From NCBI GenBank assembly GCA_023416995.1, contig JAEZGI010000077.1, positions 219,874 through 283,873 on the forward strand: 64,000 nucleotides of DNA, read 5' to 3'. This DNA is from Bacteroidota bacterium. GTDB taxonomy: Bacteria; Bacteroidota; Bacteroidia; Chitinophagales; Chitinophagaceae. Position numbers and translations under genes: made by a program. The notes under the pieces are model-generated. The model was not told where the DNA came from. It searched no databases and saw only the letters and a program-made list of their open reading frames with translations. Positions 1 through 8,695 of this stretch are shown in pieces. Position 1 is the first letter of the stretch. Each line of letters starts with the position of its first letter.

Positions 1-639
1 ATACTTTGTGGGTTCATAGTTTACATTCCGGTCTTTCGGCGGCATGTATGGCCACCAGTAATCTTTATTGTGCCAGTCAGGTTTTGAGAAATAAGCGCCG
101 GCCAGGAAGTTTTCTTTTCTAAATGCATCGAATATCTCCTTTGCTATATTGCTTCTTGGGTTGGATGAAAATGGCGTTTTAGGATCGGTGATTTTATAGT
201 CTGAAAGTTTCGTATCAAACATATTAAAACCATCATGGTGTTTAGTGGTAAACACCACGTATTTCATACCTGCTTTTTTTGCAGCGTCTGCCCATTTTTC
301 CGGGTTGAATTTAACCGGGTTAAAAGTAGTCTGCAGCTTCTCATAAGCTTTTACGTATTCAAAGTAGTTGCCTGCATGCGGCCCCCTGCGTTGTGTCCAG
401 CCTTCATCTTCCGGGCAAAGGCTCCAGCTTTCAACAACTCCCCATTGGCTGTATGTGCCCCAATGCATAAACAAACCAAATTTCAGATCCTGCCATTCAG
501 CCAGTTTTTTAACTACCAATGGATCCGTTGGTGCTGTGTACTTGTATTGGGATACAGCAGGATTGATCATTAATGAAGTCGCCAGCAATGTCGCTGCAGT
601 CGCCTTTTTCACAAGAGTGCTGATGGATTGAGATTTCAT
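1..639 (-). CDS. Alpha-L-fucosidase, GH29, secreted (3' end cut by window)
   Basis: The first 213 codons are present, reading off the left edge, so the C-terminal half of the enzyme lies outside the window. The family (GH29) hydrolyses terminal alpha-L-fucose from glycans with a retaining mechanism. The N-terminus is a signal peptide of about 30 residues ending near PAVSQ, so a periplasmic or surface location is expected. GH29 hallmarks are visible: FGLFMHWGTYSQWG at about residues 54-67 and the TTKHHDGFNMFDT block at about 131-143. The nucleophile Asp should lie beyond the edge. The start is the ATG directly preceding the signal peptide. It is transcribed divergently from the operon containing glycosylasparaginase, which suggests a shared glycoprotein diet. 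Confidence 0.9.
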   Translation of the reverse strand, partial: MKSQSISTLVKKATAATLLATSLMINPAVSQYKYTAPTDPLVVKKLAEWQDLKFGLFMHWGTYSQWGVVESWSLCPEDEGWTQRRGPHAGNYFEYVKAYEKLQTTFNPVKFNPEKWADAAKKAGMKYVVFTTKHHDGFNMFDTKLSDYKITDPKTPFSSNPRSNIAKEIFDAFRKENFLAGAYFSKPDWHNKDYWWPYMPPKDRNVNYEPTKY

Positions 640-898
640 TCTATGTGTAAATTTAATATGATTTGTTAACCTGCATCGGGTTGCAAGGGCCACGAAGATC
701 GTAATACTTAATTCGTTTTGCAAAGGTTTCCAACCCGTAATAGCAAGGCCGGGCCGTTTTAGTTAATCACCCGCAAAACCATATTGCCATGTACAGCACA
801 AAAAGAGTTAATTTCCTCATTTGGCGTTAATTTTACGCGGTATACTGTGTCGGAGCTTTAAATTTAGCGAATGTTCATCAACCCTTATCTTACATTTT

Positions 899-1393
899 AT
901 GCATCTCCATAGAGAACTGATTGAAAATTTTTATAACTCGTTTGCTGCATTGGACGCCGAAGGTATGATTTCAAACTACCATGAGGAAGTTGTGTTCTGG
1001 GACCCTGTTTTTGAACAATTGGATGCGTCCAGAACCGCGGCGATGTGGAGGATGTTATGCAGTAATGCGAAAAATTTCTCATTGGATTTCCGGGATATTA
1101 AGGTAGGAGATGAATATGGTTCTTGTAATTGGGTGGCCATGTATACGTTTTCAAAGACCGGTCGGCAGGTGATCAATGATGTTCGCGCTCACTTTAAATT
1201 TCATGACGGAAAGATCGTTGAACATATGGATGACTTTGATCTTTGGAAATGGAGCAAACAAGCGCTGGGAACACCAGGTTTATTGTTTGGTTGGACACCA
1301 TTTTTACAACGCAGTATCCGGAAAAATGCAAAGGCTAGTTTAAAAAAGTATATAAAAGAGAATAAATCAGCAGCAAATAATAATGGAGAATAA
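899..1393 (+). CDS. SnoaL-like / NTF2-fold protein
   Basis: A protein of 164 aa with the look of the NTF2-like SnoaL family: an N-terminal helix (LHRELIENFYNSFAALD), then the FWDPVF segment and alternating beta strands ending in KIVEHMDDFDLWKW. Family members bind or isomerise small polar substrates, but no specific reaction can be assigned. An in-frame upstream extension to 821 exists, but those 26 residues look unrelated to the fold, so the ATG at 899 is preferred. Its stop overlaps the start of the next gene (1383) by 11 bases, which implies translational coupling with glycosylasparaginase. The C-terminal 30 residues are basic and probably disordered. Confidence 0.7.
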   Translation: MHLHRELIENFYNSFAALDAEGMISNYHEEVVFWDPVFEQLDASRTAAMWRMLCSNAKNFSLDFRDIKVGDEYGSCNWVAMYTFSKTGRQVINDVRAHFKFHDGKIVEHMDDFDLWKWSKQALGTPGLLFGWTPFLQRSIRKNAKASLKKYIKENKSAANNNGE

Positions 1394-2414
1394 TATCAGT
1401 CAGCAAAAGAGGCGATCGTTTATTAAAAACAGTTTATTGGGTTCCGCGGGTTTGTTCATTCTGCCTGGTGAAAATGTACCTTCTCCTTCAAAAAGAAATG
1501 ATCCTGTTGTAATATCTACCTGGGATTTTGGACAGGCAGCCAATACCGAAGCCTGGAAAACTTTAAGTACCTATGGACGCGCCGTAGATGCGGTAGAAAA
1601 AGGAGTGATGATCCCTGAAGCCGATGTGGCCAACCAGTCTGTCGGTTATGGTGGTTTACCTGACAGGGATGGCCGGGTTACGCTCGATGCCTGTATCATG
1701 GATGATTTGTATAACTGCGGATCGGTGATGTGCCTCGAGCACATAAAACATCCGATCAATGTTGCGAGACTGGTAATGGACAAAACCCCTCATGTGGTAC
1801 TTGTCGGTGAAGGCGCACTTCAGTTTGCACTTGCAAACGGATTCAAACAGGAGAACCTGTTAACCGAAGAAGCGGAAAAAGCCTGGAAGGAGTGGTTGAA
1901 GACTGCCGAATACCAGCCAATCATGAACATCGAAAATCAATTATATAAGAAACAGGATGTGCCAATGCCTGGTGGTCCCGATAATCATGATACCATTGGA
2001 ATGCTTGCTTTAGATGCAAATGGTAATCTTGGCGGAGCATGTACAACAAGCGGCATGGCGTATAAGATGAAAGGAAGGGTAGGAGATTCGCCAATTATCG
2101 GTGCCGGTTTGTATGTAGACAATGAAGTAGGCGCAGCGACCGCTACGGGCGTAGGTGAAGAAGTAATCCGGATAGTGGGCTCGCATCTGGTAGTTGAACT
2201 AATGCGCCAGGGGCATACCCCGGAACTCGCCTGTAAAAAAGCAGTCGAACGGATCATTAAACGAAATCCCAAAAAAGCACGCGAAGTGCAGGTCGGATTC
2301 CTTGCTTTAAACAATAAGGGTGAATACGGTGCTTATGCCTTACAGAAAGGGTTCACGTATTCTGTAAAAAGTGGCAAAACTGATAAAGTGTTTAACGCAA
2401 AATCTGTGTACTAA
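1383..2414 (+). CDS. N4-(beta-N-acetylglucosaminyl)-L-asparaginase (glycosylasparaginase)
   Basis: This Ntn-hydrolase cleaves the GlcNAc-Asn bond left after N-glycoprotein degradation. It is 343 aa, normal for the bacterial enzyme. The autoprocessing site is visible as NHDTIGMLALD near residue 200, where the Thr after Asp becomes the N-terminal nucleophile of the beta chain. The downstream GGACTTSGMAYKMKGRVGDSP block is the conserved substrate-binding region. The N-terminus (KRRSFIKNSLLGSAG) resembles a twin-arginine signal, so export through Tat is likely. It starts inside the end of the SnoaL-like gene and is followed 15 bases later by cutC, so the three genes probably form one operon. Confidence 0.92.
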   Translation: MENNISQQKRRSFIKNSLLGSAGLFILPGENVPSPSKRNDPVVISTWDFGQAANTEAWKTLSTYGRAVDAVEKGVMIPEADVANQSVGYGGLPDRDGRVTLDACIMDDLYNCGSVMCLEHIKHPINVARLVMDKTPHVVLVGEGALQFALANGFKQENLLTEEAEKAWKEWLKTAEYQPIMNIENQLYKKQDVPMPGGPDNHDTIGMLALDANGNLGGACTTSGMAYKMKGRVGDSPIIGAGLYVDNEVGAATATGVGEEVIRIVGSHLVVELMRQGHTPELACKKAVERIIKRNPKKAREVQVGFLALNNKGEYGAYALQKGFTYSVKSGKTDKVFNAKSVY

Positions 2415-2429
2415 GATAAATCATCGGAA

Positions 2430-3182
2430 ATGTTTCTTGAAGTTTGTGCATTCAATATACAATCTGCCATCATTGCTGAACAAGTCGGGGCAGTGCGTGC
2501 GGAATTATGTGATAATCCAATAGAAGGTGGCACCACACCATCGTACGGTGCGATTTACCGGACCCGAAAATCAATTTCAATACAACTATATCCGATCATC
2601 CGTCCGCGTGCAGGTAGTTATTTTTATGATGATGATGAATTTGCGATTATGCTGAAGGATATCGAAATGTGTAAACAACTTGGTTGTGACGGCATTTCGG
2701 TTGGGGTTCAACGTAAGGATGGTACCATTGATGCTGATCGGCTGAAAAAGATCGTTGCACTCGCATACCCGATGGGTGTTACCTGTAACCGCGCATTCGA
2801 TGCCGTACCCGATCCGTATGCGGCACTGGAAGCCATCATCGATGCAGGGTGTGAGCGAATACTCACCAGTGGTCTTAAAAGCGCGGCCCCCGATGCTACT
2901 GCTGAAATAAAAGAACTTGTTGATAAAGCTGCGGGCCGTATTGTTATTATGCCGGGTGCGGGTATCAATGCCACCAACATTGAAAAAATGATCCGTGAAA
3001 CCGGCGCAACGGAATTTCATACTTCCGGACGCAGAAAATTGCGCGATGCAGCAACTGCTGAACACGAAGTGCTCTATCAAAATCCAGCTATACTCGATAT
3101 AGGCAATGTATATGTTTCATCAGCCGATGAACTTTCATCTATCGTGCAACAGTTAAGAGCTGCAGCGGCTCGTGAGATGTAG
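2430..3182 (+). CDS. cutC: CutC family protein
   Basis: A TIM-barrel protein of 250 aa matching CutC throughout: EVCAFNIQSAIIAEQVGAVRAELCDN at the N-terminus, the PIIRPRAGSYFYDDDEF segment, VTCNRAFDAVPDP and GCERILTSGLKSAAP. The family was named for copper homeostasis in E. coli, but that role has been disputed and no enzymatic reaction is firmly established. It lies 15 bases after glycosylasparaginase on the same strand. That neighbourhood hints at a role in glycan or amino-sugar metabolism rather than copper, but this is inference. No signal peptide, so cytoplasmic. Confidence 0.9.
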   Translation: MFLEVCAFNIQSAIIAEQVGAVRAELCDNPIEGGTTPSYGAIYRTRKSISIQLYPIIRPRAGSYFYDDDEFAIMLKDIEMCKQLGCDGISVGVQRKDGTIDADRLKKIVALAYPMGVTCNRAFDAVPDPYAALEAIIDAGCERILTSGLKSAAPDATAEIKELVDKAAGRIVIMPGAGINATNIEKMIRETGATEFHTSGRRKLRDAATAEHEVLYQNPAILDIGNVYVSSADELSSIVQQLRAAAAREM

Positions 3183-3289
3183 AATATAATTCCCATCGAT
3201 CTTTAAACCCGTTTAGTATCTGAATGTGGCACTTATTTTGGAACACTTAAGGTATTGTCTCACTAAGACGTTCACTTAAATTTTCCATT

Positions 3290-3967
3290 ATGAACAGATT
3301 ATACAATAAGAGCCGTTCAACATTATCAATATCAGTAATTGCATTAGTGACTTTATTTGCCGCCTGTAATTTTGATAGCGATAAAGATTATAAGTCTGAA
3401 GAGCGCGATGGTGCTGTAGATACTGCTCAACGTGGCTCAGATTACTACCAGCAGCACCATGAAAGTAATCCGCCGAAAGATGCAGTACCACAGAATGATA
3501 GCTTTCAGCGAAATACACCGAAACAAAATGATTCGTCAGTAAAGAAAGATTCATCTCGTGGCAGCAAATCGGTATCAGCAGTCAGGCCAACAAAACCTGC
3601 GGCTTCATTGTCGGTATTTAAAGCTGATTCAAAGCAAAAGGATAACGAAGGCGTTTATGTAGATACTGATGTGATGCCCGAATTTCCCGGCGGTAAAAAG
3701 GCGATCCAACGTTTTATCAGCAACAATATTCGCTATCCGCAGGAAGCAGTGGCCGATGATGTAGAAGGAACTGTGCAGGTTACTTTCGTGCTTGATGAAA
3801 ATGGCAGGGTCGCAAAAGCCGAAGCTACCAGCGATAATATTGGCTACGGATTGGAACAGGAAGCGATTCGTGTGGTTAAACAAATGAACGGTTGGAAACC
3901 CGGCAAAGTAGCAGGTAAAAATGTTAAAACCCGGCTGTCATTACCAGTTGTGTTTTTAATATCTTAA
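3290..3967 (+). CDS. Lipoprotein with C-terminal TonB domain
   Basis: This 225-aa protein has a signal peptide ending in a lipobox-like LFAAC (Cys26), a low-complexity linker rich in Lys, Asp and Ser (about 30-120), and a C-terminal TonB domain (about 128-225). The TonB domain is recognised from MPEFPGGKKAIQRFISNNIRYP, then EGTVQVTFVLDENGRV and a final VKTRLSLPVVFL strand. Classical TonB is held in the inner membrane by a transmembrane helix and transmits energy to outer-membrane receptors; here the anchor appears to be a lipid. No ExbB/ExbD genes or receptor lie nearby. It ends at a bidirectional terminator shared with pyk. Confidence 0.85.
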   Translation: MNRLYNKSRSTLSISVIALVTLFAACNFDSDKDYKSEERDGAVDTAQRGSDYYQQHHESNPPKDAVPQNDSFQRNTPKQNDSSVKKDSSRGSKSVSAVRPTKPAASLSVFKADSKQKDNEGVYVDTDVMPEFPGGKKAIQRFISNNIRYPQEAVADDVEGTVQVTFVLDENGRVAKAEATSDNIGYGLEQEAIRVVKQMNGWKPGKVAGKNVKTRLSLPVVFLIS

Positions 3968-3984
3968 GGAGTAATAAAACCCAT

Positions 3985-4023
3985 AAAAAAAGGATGATCG
4001 CAAAAGCAATCATCCTTTTTTTT
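3985..4023. terminator. Bidirectional terminator between the TonB lipoprotein and pyk
   Basis: The stem GGATGAT/ATCATCC (3992-3998 with 4009-4015) is flanked by A7 on the left and T8 on the right. It can therefore end transcription from both converging genes. Confidence 0.85.
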
Positions 4024-4039
4024 ATACAACAACAGTTTG

Positions 4040-5533
4040 TTATTCAACCTTTGTAATCTTCATAACATTCGTTGGTAAATGCAGGTCCACCGGGGTACTT
4101 CCTGTGTTAACCACGATGCTGCCTTCCTGCACAAATCCGCGTTCTTTAAGGATTTCGATCTGGTCGTGAATGATCTCATCAAGACTTTCTTCTTCATTAT
4201 AGAAAAATGCGCGTACGCCCCAGCTTAAACTTAATTGGTTAACCAGGCTACGTTCTTTTGTAAAAATATACAGCGGGGCTTTAGGACGGTAACTGCTAAG
4301 CATAAACGCTGTATAACCGGATTGGGTCATACCAACCAAAGCATCTGCCCGCACATCGCTTGATAACTTACATGCGTTATAACAAATAGCATCACTTAAA
4401 AATGAAGGAGAGTGTGGCTGTGGTTTCAGATCTTCTTCGCGGTTATAACGATATTCTGTTTTTTCCACTTCAAGAATGATCTTACGCATCGTTTGTACAA
4501 CAAGTGCGGGGTGTTTACCAGTAGCGGTTTCGCCGCTCAACATCACGGCATCCGCGCCTTCAAGCACAGCGTTGGCGACGTCGGTGATCTCACTGCGGTT
4601 CGGTTTTACGCGGTCAATCATACTTTCCATCATCTGTGTTGCCACAATCACAGGTTTAGCACGGTGAATTGATTTGCGAATGATATCACGCTGCGCCATC
4701 GGCACCTTTTCAACCGGTAACTCAACACCAAGATCGCCGCGAGCAACCATTACACCATCAGATTCAACAATAATGTTCCGGAGATCAGTAAGCGCAGATG
4801 GCATTTCGATTTTAGCGATAACCTTTGTTTTGCTTTTCTTTTCTGCCAGTCTTCTTTTCAGATCAACTATATCTTCAGCTTTTCTTACAAACGACAATGC
4901 AACCCAGTCACATTCTTTTTCAATAATAAATGCGAGGTCAATGATGTCCTTTTCTGTCATAGCAGGCAAAGAGATCTTGGTATCCGGAAGGTTCACGCCT
5001 TTTTTAGGCAAAAGAAGACCTCCATAAGTAACACGCACTTTCACTTCACCGGCGGGAGTTATTTCTTCAACAACCACTTCAAGTTTGCCATCATCAATCA
5101 TGATCTTGTTTCCCACTTCAACATCTTCATGCAGGTTGGGGTAGGAGACATAGATCTTTTCTTTTGTTCCTACTACCTTTTCTTTTGATGTAAAGGTGAG
5201 GATATCGCCGGGTTCAATCAGTAACGCATCATTGCCAATTTCACCAACACGCAGTTTTGGTCCCTGCAGATCGGCAAGGATGGAAATGCTATATGGTTCT
5301 GTTTTATTGATTTGGCGGATATGATCGATGATTTTTGCTTTGTCTTCGTGGGTTCCGTGAGAGAAGTTAAGACGGAAAATGTTTACCCCTGCCTTTACCA
5401 GTTCGAGCAGCTTTTCGTAGGTGTCGCAAGCGGGACCAACGGTTGCTACTATTTTGGTTCGGTGCGATGAGTGCTGAATGCCTGCCTCTTTATCCATTTC
5501 GCCATAAATGTATTTCGAAAGATCTCTTGCCAT
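4040..5533 (-). CDS. pyk: Pyruvate kinase
   Basis: Converts phosphoenolpyruvate and ADP to pyruvate and ATP, the last step of glycolysis. The 497-aa protein carries HRTKIVATVGPAC at the N-terminus, NIFRLNFSHGTHEDK, the KIEMPSALTDL strand with the catalytic Lys, and the signature VMVARGDLGVELPVEKVP. The C-terminal domain (NACKLSSDVRADALVGMTQSGYTA onward) is complete. The first 20 residues are an extension compared with the E. coli enzymes. It lies downstream of pfkA on the same strand, but a terminator hairpin separates them, so the two glycolytic genes are probably only partly co-transcribed. Confidence 0.97.
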   Translation of the reverse strand: MARDLSKYIYGEMDKEAGIQHSSHRTKIVATVGPACDTYEKLLELVKAGVNIFRLNFSHGTHEDKAKIIDHIRQINKTEPYSISILADLQGPKLRVGEIGNDALLIEPGDILTFTSKEKVVGTKEKIYVSYPNLHEDVEVGNKIMIDDGKLEVVVEEITPAGEVKVRVTYGGLLLPKKGVNLPDTKISLPAMTEKDIIDLAFIIEKECDWVALSFVRKAEDIVDLKRRLAEKKSKTKVIAKIEMPSALTDLRNIIVESDGVMVARGDLGVELPVEKVPMAQRDIIRKSIHRAKPVIVATQMMESMIDRVKPNRSEITDVANAVLEGADAVMLSGETATGKHPALVVQTMRKIILEVEKTEYRYNREEDLKPQPHSPSFLSDAICYNACKLSSDVRADALVGMTQSGYTAFMLSSYRPKAPLYIFTKERSLVNQLSLSWGVRAFFYNEEESLDEIIHDQIEILKERGFVQEGSIVVNTGSTPVDLHLPTNVMKITKVE

Positions 5534-5574
5534 GGTTTAGTATAGTTTATCAGAATTAATTAAATGAACTTAAT

Positions 5575-5626
5575 AAAAAAAAAGAAGTCAAAATCGCGTG
5601 CCCCTGAAAAGGTTGATTTTGACTTT
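5575..5626 (-). terminator. Terminator after pfkA
   Basis: An 11-bp stem (5585-5595 with 5615-5625, AAGTCAAAATC/GATTTTGACTT) is followed on the minus strand by a run of about nine T. It lies directly after the pfkA stop and before pyk. Confidence 0.8.
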
Positions 5627-5630
5627 GTGG

Positions 5631-6614
5631 TTAGCTTGCCAGGATCTTCACAATTTTGATCCATTCCTCACTGATGCGCTGCTTCGATTTTACGGCACGC
5701 TCAAGTGAAGTATAATGCATCCTGTTGTTCATGATCCCTACCATAACATTGTGGCGTCCTTCGATAAGGCATTCTACGGCTGAATAACCCATACGGCTGG
5801 CGATCAGCCTGTCAATACAGGTTGGTGATCCACCGCGTTGAATGTGTCCGAGGATGCAAACCCTTACATCGGCTGCGGGCATACGTTCTTTTACAACTTT
5901 CGCAACTTCGTTGCCACCGCCGAATTCGTCTCCTTCGGCCACTACGACCATATTCACGAGTTTTTTTCTTCTTTCTTTTTCCTGGAGGGATAGCACAAGC
6001 GCCTCGATATCGGTTTTACGTTCCGGGATCAGGATATGCTCAGCACCGGTGGCGATACCGCTATGCAATGCGATGTATCCGGCATCCCGGCCCATTACTT
6101 CAATAATAAAGAGCCGGTCGTGTGCATCGGCTGTATCGCGGATTTTATCAATCGCTTCCACTGCAGTGTTCACGGCAGTGTCAAAACCAATGGTAAAGTC
6201 AGTACCGGCGATATCTTTATCGATCGTGCCAGGCAGACCAATACAGGGGATATCAAATTCGCGGCTGAAAATATCAGCACCTTTGAAAGAACCGTCACCA
6301 CCGATTACAACAAGTCCGTCGATGCCCAGTTTTTTCAGGTTATCGTATGCTTTTTGTCTGCCTTCAGGCTGAAAAAAATCTTTGCACCGTGCAGTTTTCA
6401 GGACGGTTCCACCGCGTTGAATGATGTTGGCCACGCTTCTTGAATGCATTGGTACGATGTCGTTTTCAATCATACCAGCGTATCCACGCATAATTCCAAA
6501 TACTTCCATTCCATTATAAATTCCCGTTCTCACCACGGCCCTGATGGCCGCATTCATGCCGGGAGCATCACCACCCGAAGTCAACACTCCAATTTTAGAA
6601 ACCTTTTTTGCCAT
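5631..6614 (-). CDS. pfkA: 6-phosphofructokinase, ATP-type
   Basis: Phosphorylates fructose 6-phosphate to fructose 1,6-bisphosphate. At 327 aa it has the length of the bacterial ATP-dependent enzyme. Visible motifs are GVLTSGGDAPGMNAAIRA (ATP loop), VIGGDGSFKGA (nucleotide site), the catalytic PGTIDKDIAGTDFTIGFDTA block and VMGRDAGYIALHSGIA. GGDGS at the nucleotide site, with Gly where pyrophosphate-dependent enzymes have Asp, supports ATP as donor. A possible -7 box (TAAATTTG on the minus strand, 6687-6694) lies about 75 bases upstream without a well-spaced -33 element. Confidence 0.97.
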   Translation of the reverse strand: MAKKVSKIGVLTSGGDAPGMNAAIRAVVRTGIYNGMEVFGIMRGYAGMIENDIVPMHSRSVANIIQRGGTVLKTARCKDFFQPEGRQKAYDNLKKLGIDGLVVIGGDGSFKGADIFSREFDIPCIGLPGTIDKDIAGTDFTIGFDTAVNTAVEAIDKIRDTADAHDRLFIIEVMGRDAGYIALHSGIATGAEHILIPERKTDIEALVLSLQEKERRKKLVNMVVVAEGDEFGGGNEVAKVVKERMPAADVRVCILGHIQRGGSPTCIDRLIASRMGYSAVECLIEGRHNVMVGIMNNRMHYTSLERAVKSKQRISEEWIKIVKILAS

Positions 6615-6807
6615 GTATTCAACTCAGTTAGTAATTATTTAAATATTCTCAAATTTGAGATACTCATCTTTGGTTTTTGTTCAGTTCAAATTTAAGCAAG
6701 CCGCAAAAATACGGTTTTGTTTTTGATACACAAGCAGATCACAACAACTTGAAAATTTAGTAACCTTGCGTAAAAATCTGAGCGCGAGCCACAAATAAAG
6801 AACTGTT

Positions 6808-7716
6808 ATGAAGATACTTGTAACCGGAGCTAATGGTTTACTGGGCCAGCACCTCGTGGGTTTATTGCTAAAAAAGGGTTACGAGGTCATAGCAATCGGA
6901 CGTGGTGAATCCCGGTTGCCATTTAATGCTTCGGAGTACGCGTACTACAACGTAGATATTGCTACCGAATTGTCGGTTCACGAGGTTTTCAGGAAAGAAC
7001 GCCCGGAGGTAGTGGTACATGCGGCCGCAATGACCCAGGTAGATGAGTGCGAACAGAACCAGGAGTTGTGTGAGCGTATCAATGTGCAGGGAACCTCGCA
7101 TATTGTGGTTAATGCCGAAATGTTCTCCCGGCACCTCATTTATGTGTCCACCGACTTTGTTTTTGACGGCGCTAAGGGCAACTATGCGGAGGATGACGAT
7201 TTCGGCCCTGTAAACTGGTACGGTTTTACCAAAATGCAGGCCGAAAGCCTTATAGAAACCTGCGAAATGCCGTGGAGCATCGTGCGCACCTGCCTGGTGT
7301 ATGGTAACACACTTACCGGCACCCGTTCAAACATTATCAGTTGGGTTAAGGACAATCTCTCAGCATCAAAACCAATAAAGGTAGTTAGCGACCAGGTGCG
7401 GACGCCCACTTACGTGGAAGATCTTGCTGCCGGCATTCTTCTTATTATCGCTAAAAGCGCCGAAGGTACTTTCCATATCGCCGGCCGCGATGTGCTTACC
7501 CCCTACGATATGGCGGTTAAAACGGCAGACTGGTTTGGGCTCGATAAATCGCTGATGACGGAAGTAAACGCCTCTGTGTTTAGTCAACCTGGCCGCCGGC
7601 CTTTAAAAACAGGTTTTGATATATCTAAGGCCCGGGCAGAACTTGGTTATGAGCCAATTTCTTTTGAAGAGGCGCTTGCAAAAATGTATAAAGGTTCCAA
7701 CCCGAACGGACAATAA
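6808..7716 (+). CDS. RmlD-like NAD(P)-dependent sugar-nucleotide reductase
   Basis: An extended short-chain dehydrogenase of 302 aa. It has the Rossmann motif GANGLLGQHLVG (residues 8-19), the AAAMTQVDECE segment, the YVSTDFVFDG block and YGFTKMQAE with the catalytic Tyr-x3-Lys. This is the pattern of dTDP-4-dehydrorhamnose reductase (RmlD), which makes dTDP-L-rhamnose. The gene stands alone here: rmlA, rmlB and rmlC are absent from the window, so the exact sugar nucleotide is uncertain. It converges on ctlX with a 41-base gap and no obvious terminator. Confidence 0.8.
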   Translation: MKILVTGANGLLGQHLVGLLLKKGYEVIAIGRGESRLPFNASEYAYYNVDIATELSVHEVFRKERPEVVVHAAAMTQVDECEQNQELCERINVQGTSHIVVNAEMFSRHLIYVSTDFVFDGAKGNYAEDDDFGPVNWYGFTKMQAESLIETCEMPWSIVRTCLVYGNTLTGTRSNIISWVKDNLSASKPIKVVSDQVRTPTYVEDLAAGILLIIAKSAEGTFHIAGRDVLTPYDMAVKTADWFGLDKSLMTEVNASVFSQPGRRPLKTGFDISKARAELGYEPISFEEALAKMYKGSNPNGQ

Positions 7717-7757
7717 CGAAGCTAAGGAGAGCCTCACCCGGGTATGTTTTGGCGACT

Positions 7758-8681
7758 TTATCGGGCCTTCTTTTTTTCAGGAAGATGGATCTCGGCAATC
7801 ATACAACGTGCACTGCCACCGCCGATCTTCTCAATGATTGTAAGCGGCGCATGTACGATCCTGCACGATCGGGATATCTTCTCAATCTGTTCAGGCGCCA
7901 ACGATTCAAAAGCACGGGTTGACATTACCAGCAGTTTTTCCTGCTTGTTGTTATGCAGTTGCAGCATGTTTCCTGCGAACTCATTCATCTGTTCGACACT
8001 GATAGAAATTACTTCTTTACCTGATTGATGGATCACCTGCAGTAAATGATTTCTTTCTCTTTCATCATGAACGGTGTCGGTTGCAAGGATCACAAAATCG
8101 TCTGCCACGCTCATCATTACATTGGTATGATAGATAGCCGTTTCATTTGGATCAGTGGCATGAAACACGACCGGTCTGTATTTCATCATTGTACAAAAAC
8201 GTTCAAGCACGCGCATGTCGGTTCTGGGTGAAAGACACGCATATGCAATTCTGTTTGTACGGTCAAGCACCATACTACCGGTACCTTCCAGGTATAACTG
8301 GTGATCTTCGAAACCACTAAGGTCTATCCTGCTCGTAATATCATAGTGTTCAGACAACCACGAAAGGATATGTGGTTTGCGCTCCAGTCTCCGGTTAGGT
8401 GCATGCATCGGGTAAAGACAAACGGTGCCATCATCATGCAGGGAGATCCAGTTGTTTGGAAAAATTGAATCCGGCGTTTCCGGATCAGGCGTATCATCAA
8501 TGATAGTCACATCAATTCCTTCGTTTTGAAGAACCGCAGTAAAATGATCAAACTCTTCCCGGGCGCGTTTCTGAACATCCGGTTCATCGTCCCGGAGCTG
8601 GAAAGCATTGGTTGCAGAAGTTTGTATGTTGAATGAAAAGTTAAGCGGCCGGATCATCAATATCCGCGAAGTCGTTTGCAT
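7758..8681 (-). CDS. ctlX: CtlX-type citrulline/arginine deiminase-superfamily hydrolase
   Basis: A guanidino-group-modifying enzyme of 307 aa. The N-terminus (ILMIRPLNFSFNIQTSATNAFQ) and the GGGSARCMIAEIHLP end are typical of the Bacteroidota group annotated as citrulline utilization hydrolase CtlX. The Cys in SARCMIAE is the expected catalytic nucleophile, the His in ETAIYHTNVMMSV and the acidic EGTGSMVLDR loop complete the site. It lies 14 bases downstream of a second deiminase-superfamily gene on the same strand, so they are likely co-transcribed. The exact substrate within the family (citrulline, arginine or a methylated arginine) cannot be told from sequence alone. Confidence 0.8.
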   Translation of the reverse strand: MQTTSRILMIRPLNFSFNIQTSATNAFQLRDDEPDVQKRAREEFDHFTAVLQNEGIDVTIIDDTPDPETPDSIFPNNWISLHDDGTVCLYPMHAPNRRLERKPHILSWLSEHYDITSRIDLSGFEDHQLYLEGTGSMVLDRTNRIAYACLSPRTDMRVLERFCTMMKYRPVVFHATDPNETAIYHTNVMMSVADDFVILATDTVHDERERNHLLQVIHQSGKEVISISVEQMNEFAGNMLQLHNNKQEKLLVMSTRAFESLAPEQIEKISRSCRIVHAPLTIIEKIGGGSARCMIAEIHLPEKKKAR

Positions 8682-8695
8682 CTGTCTGCACTTTT

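Noticed and set aside
2586..3080. 164-codon frame on the minus strand opposite cutC
   Set aside because: Antisense to a complete conserved gene, with no family resemblance.
5842..6372. 176-codon frame on the plus strand opposite pfkA
   Set aside because: Antisense to the catalytic core of phosphofructokinase, low-complexity Ser/Ile-rich translation.
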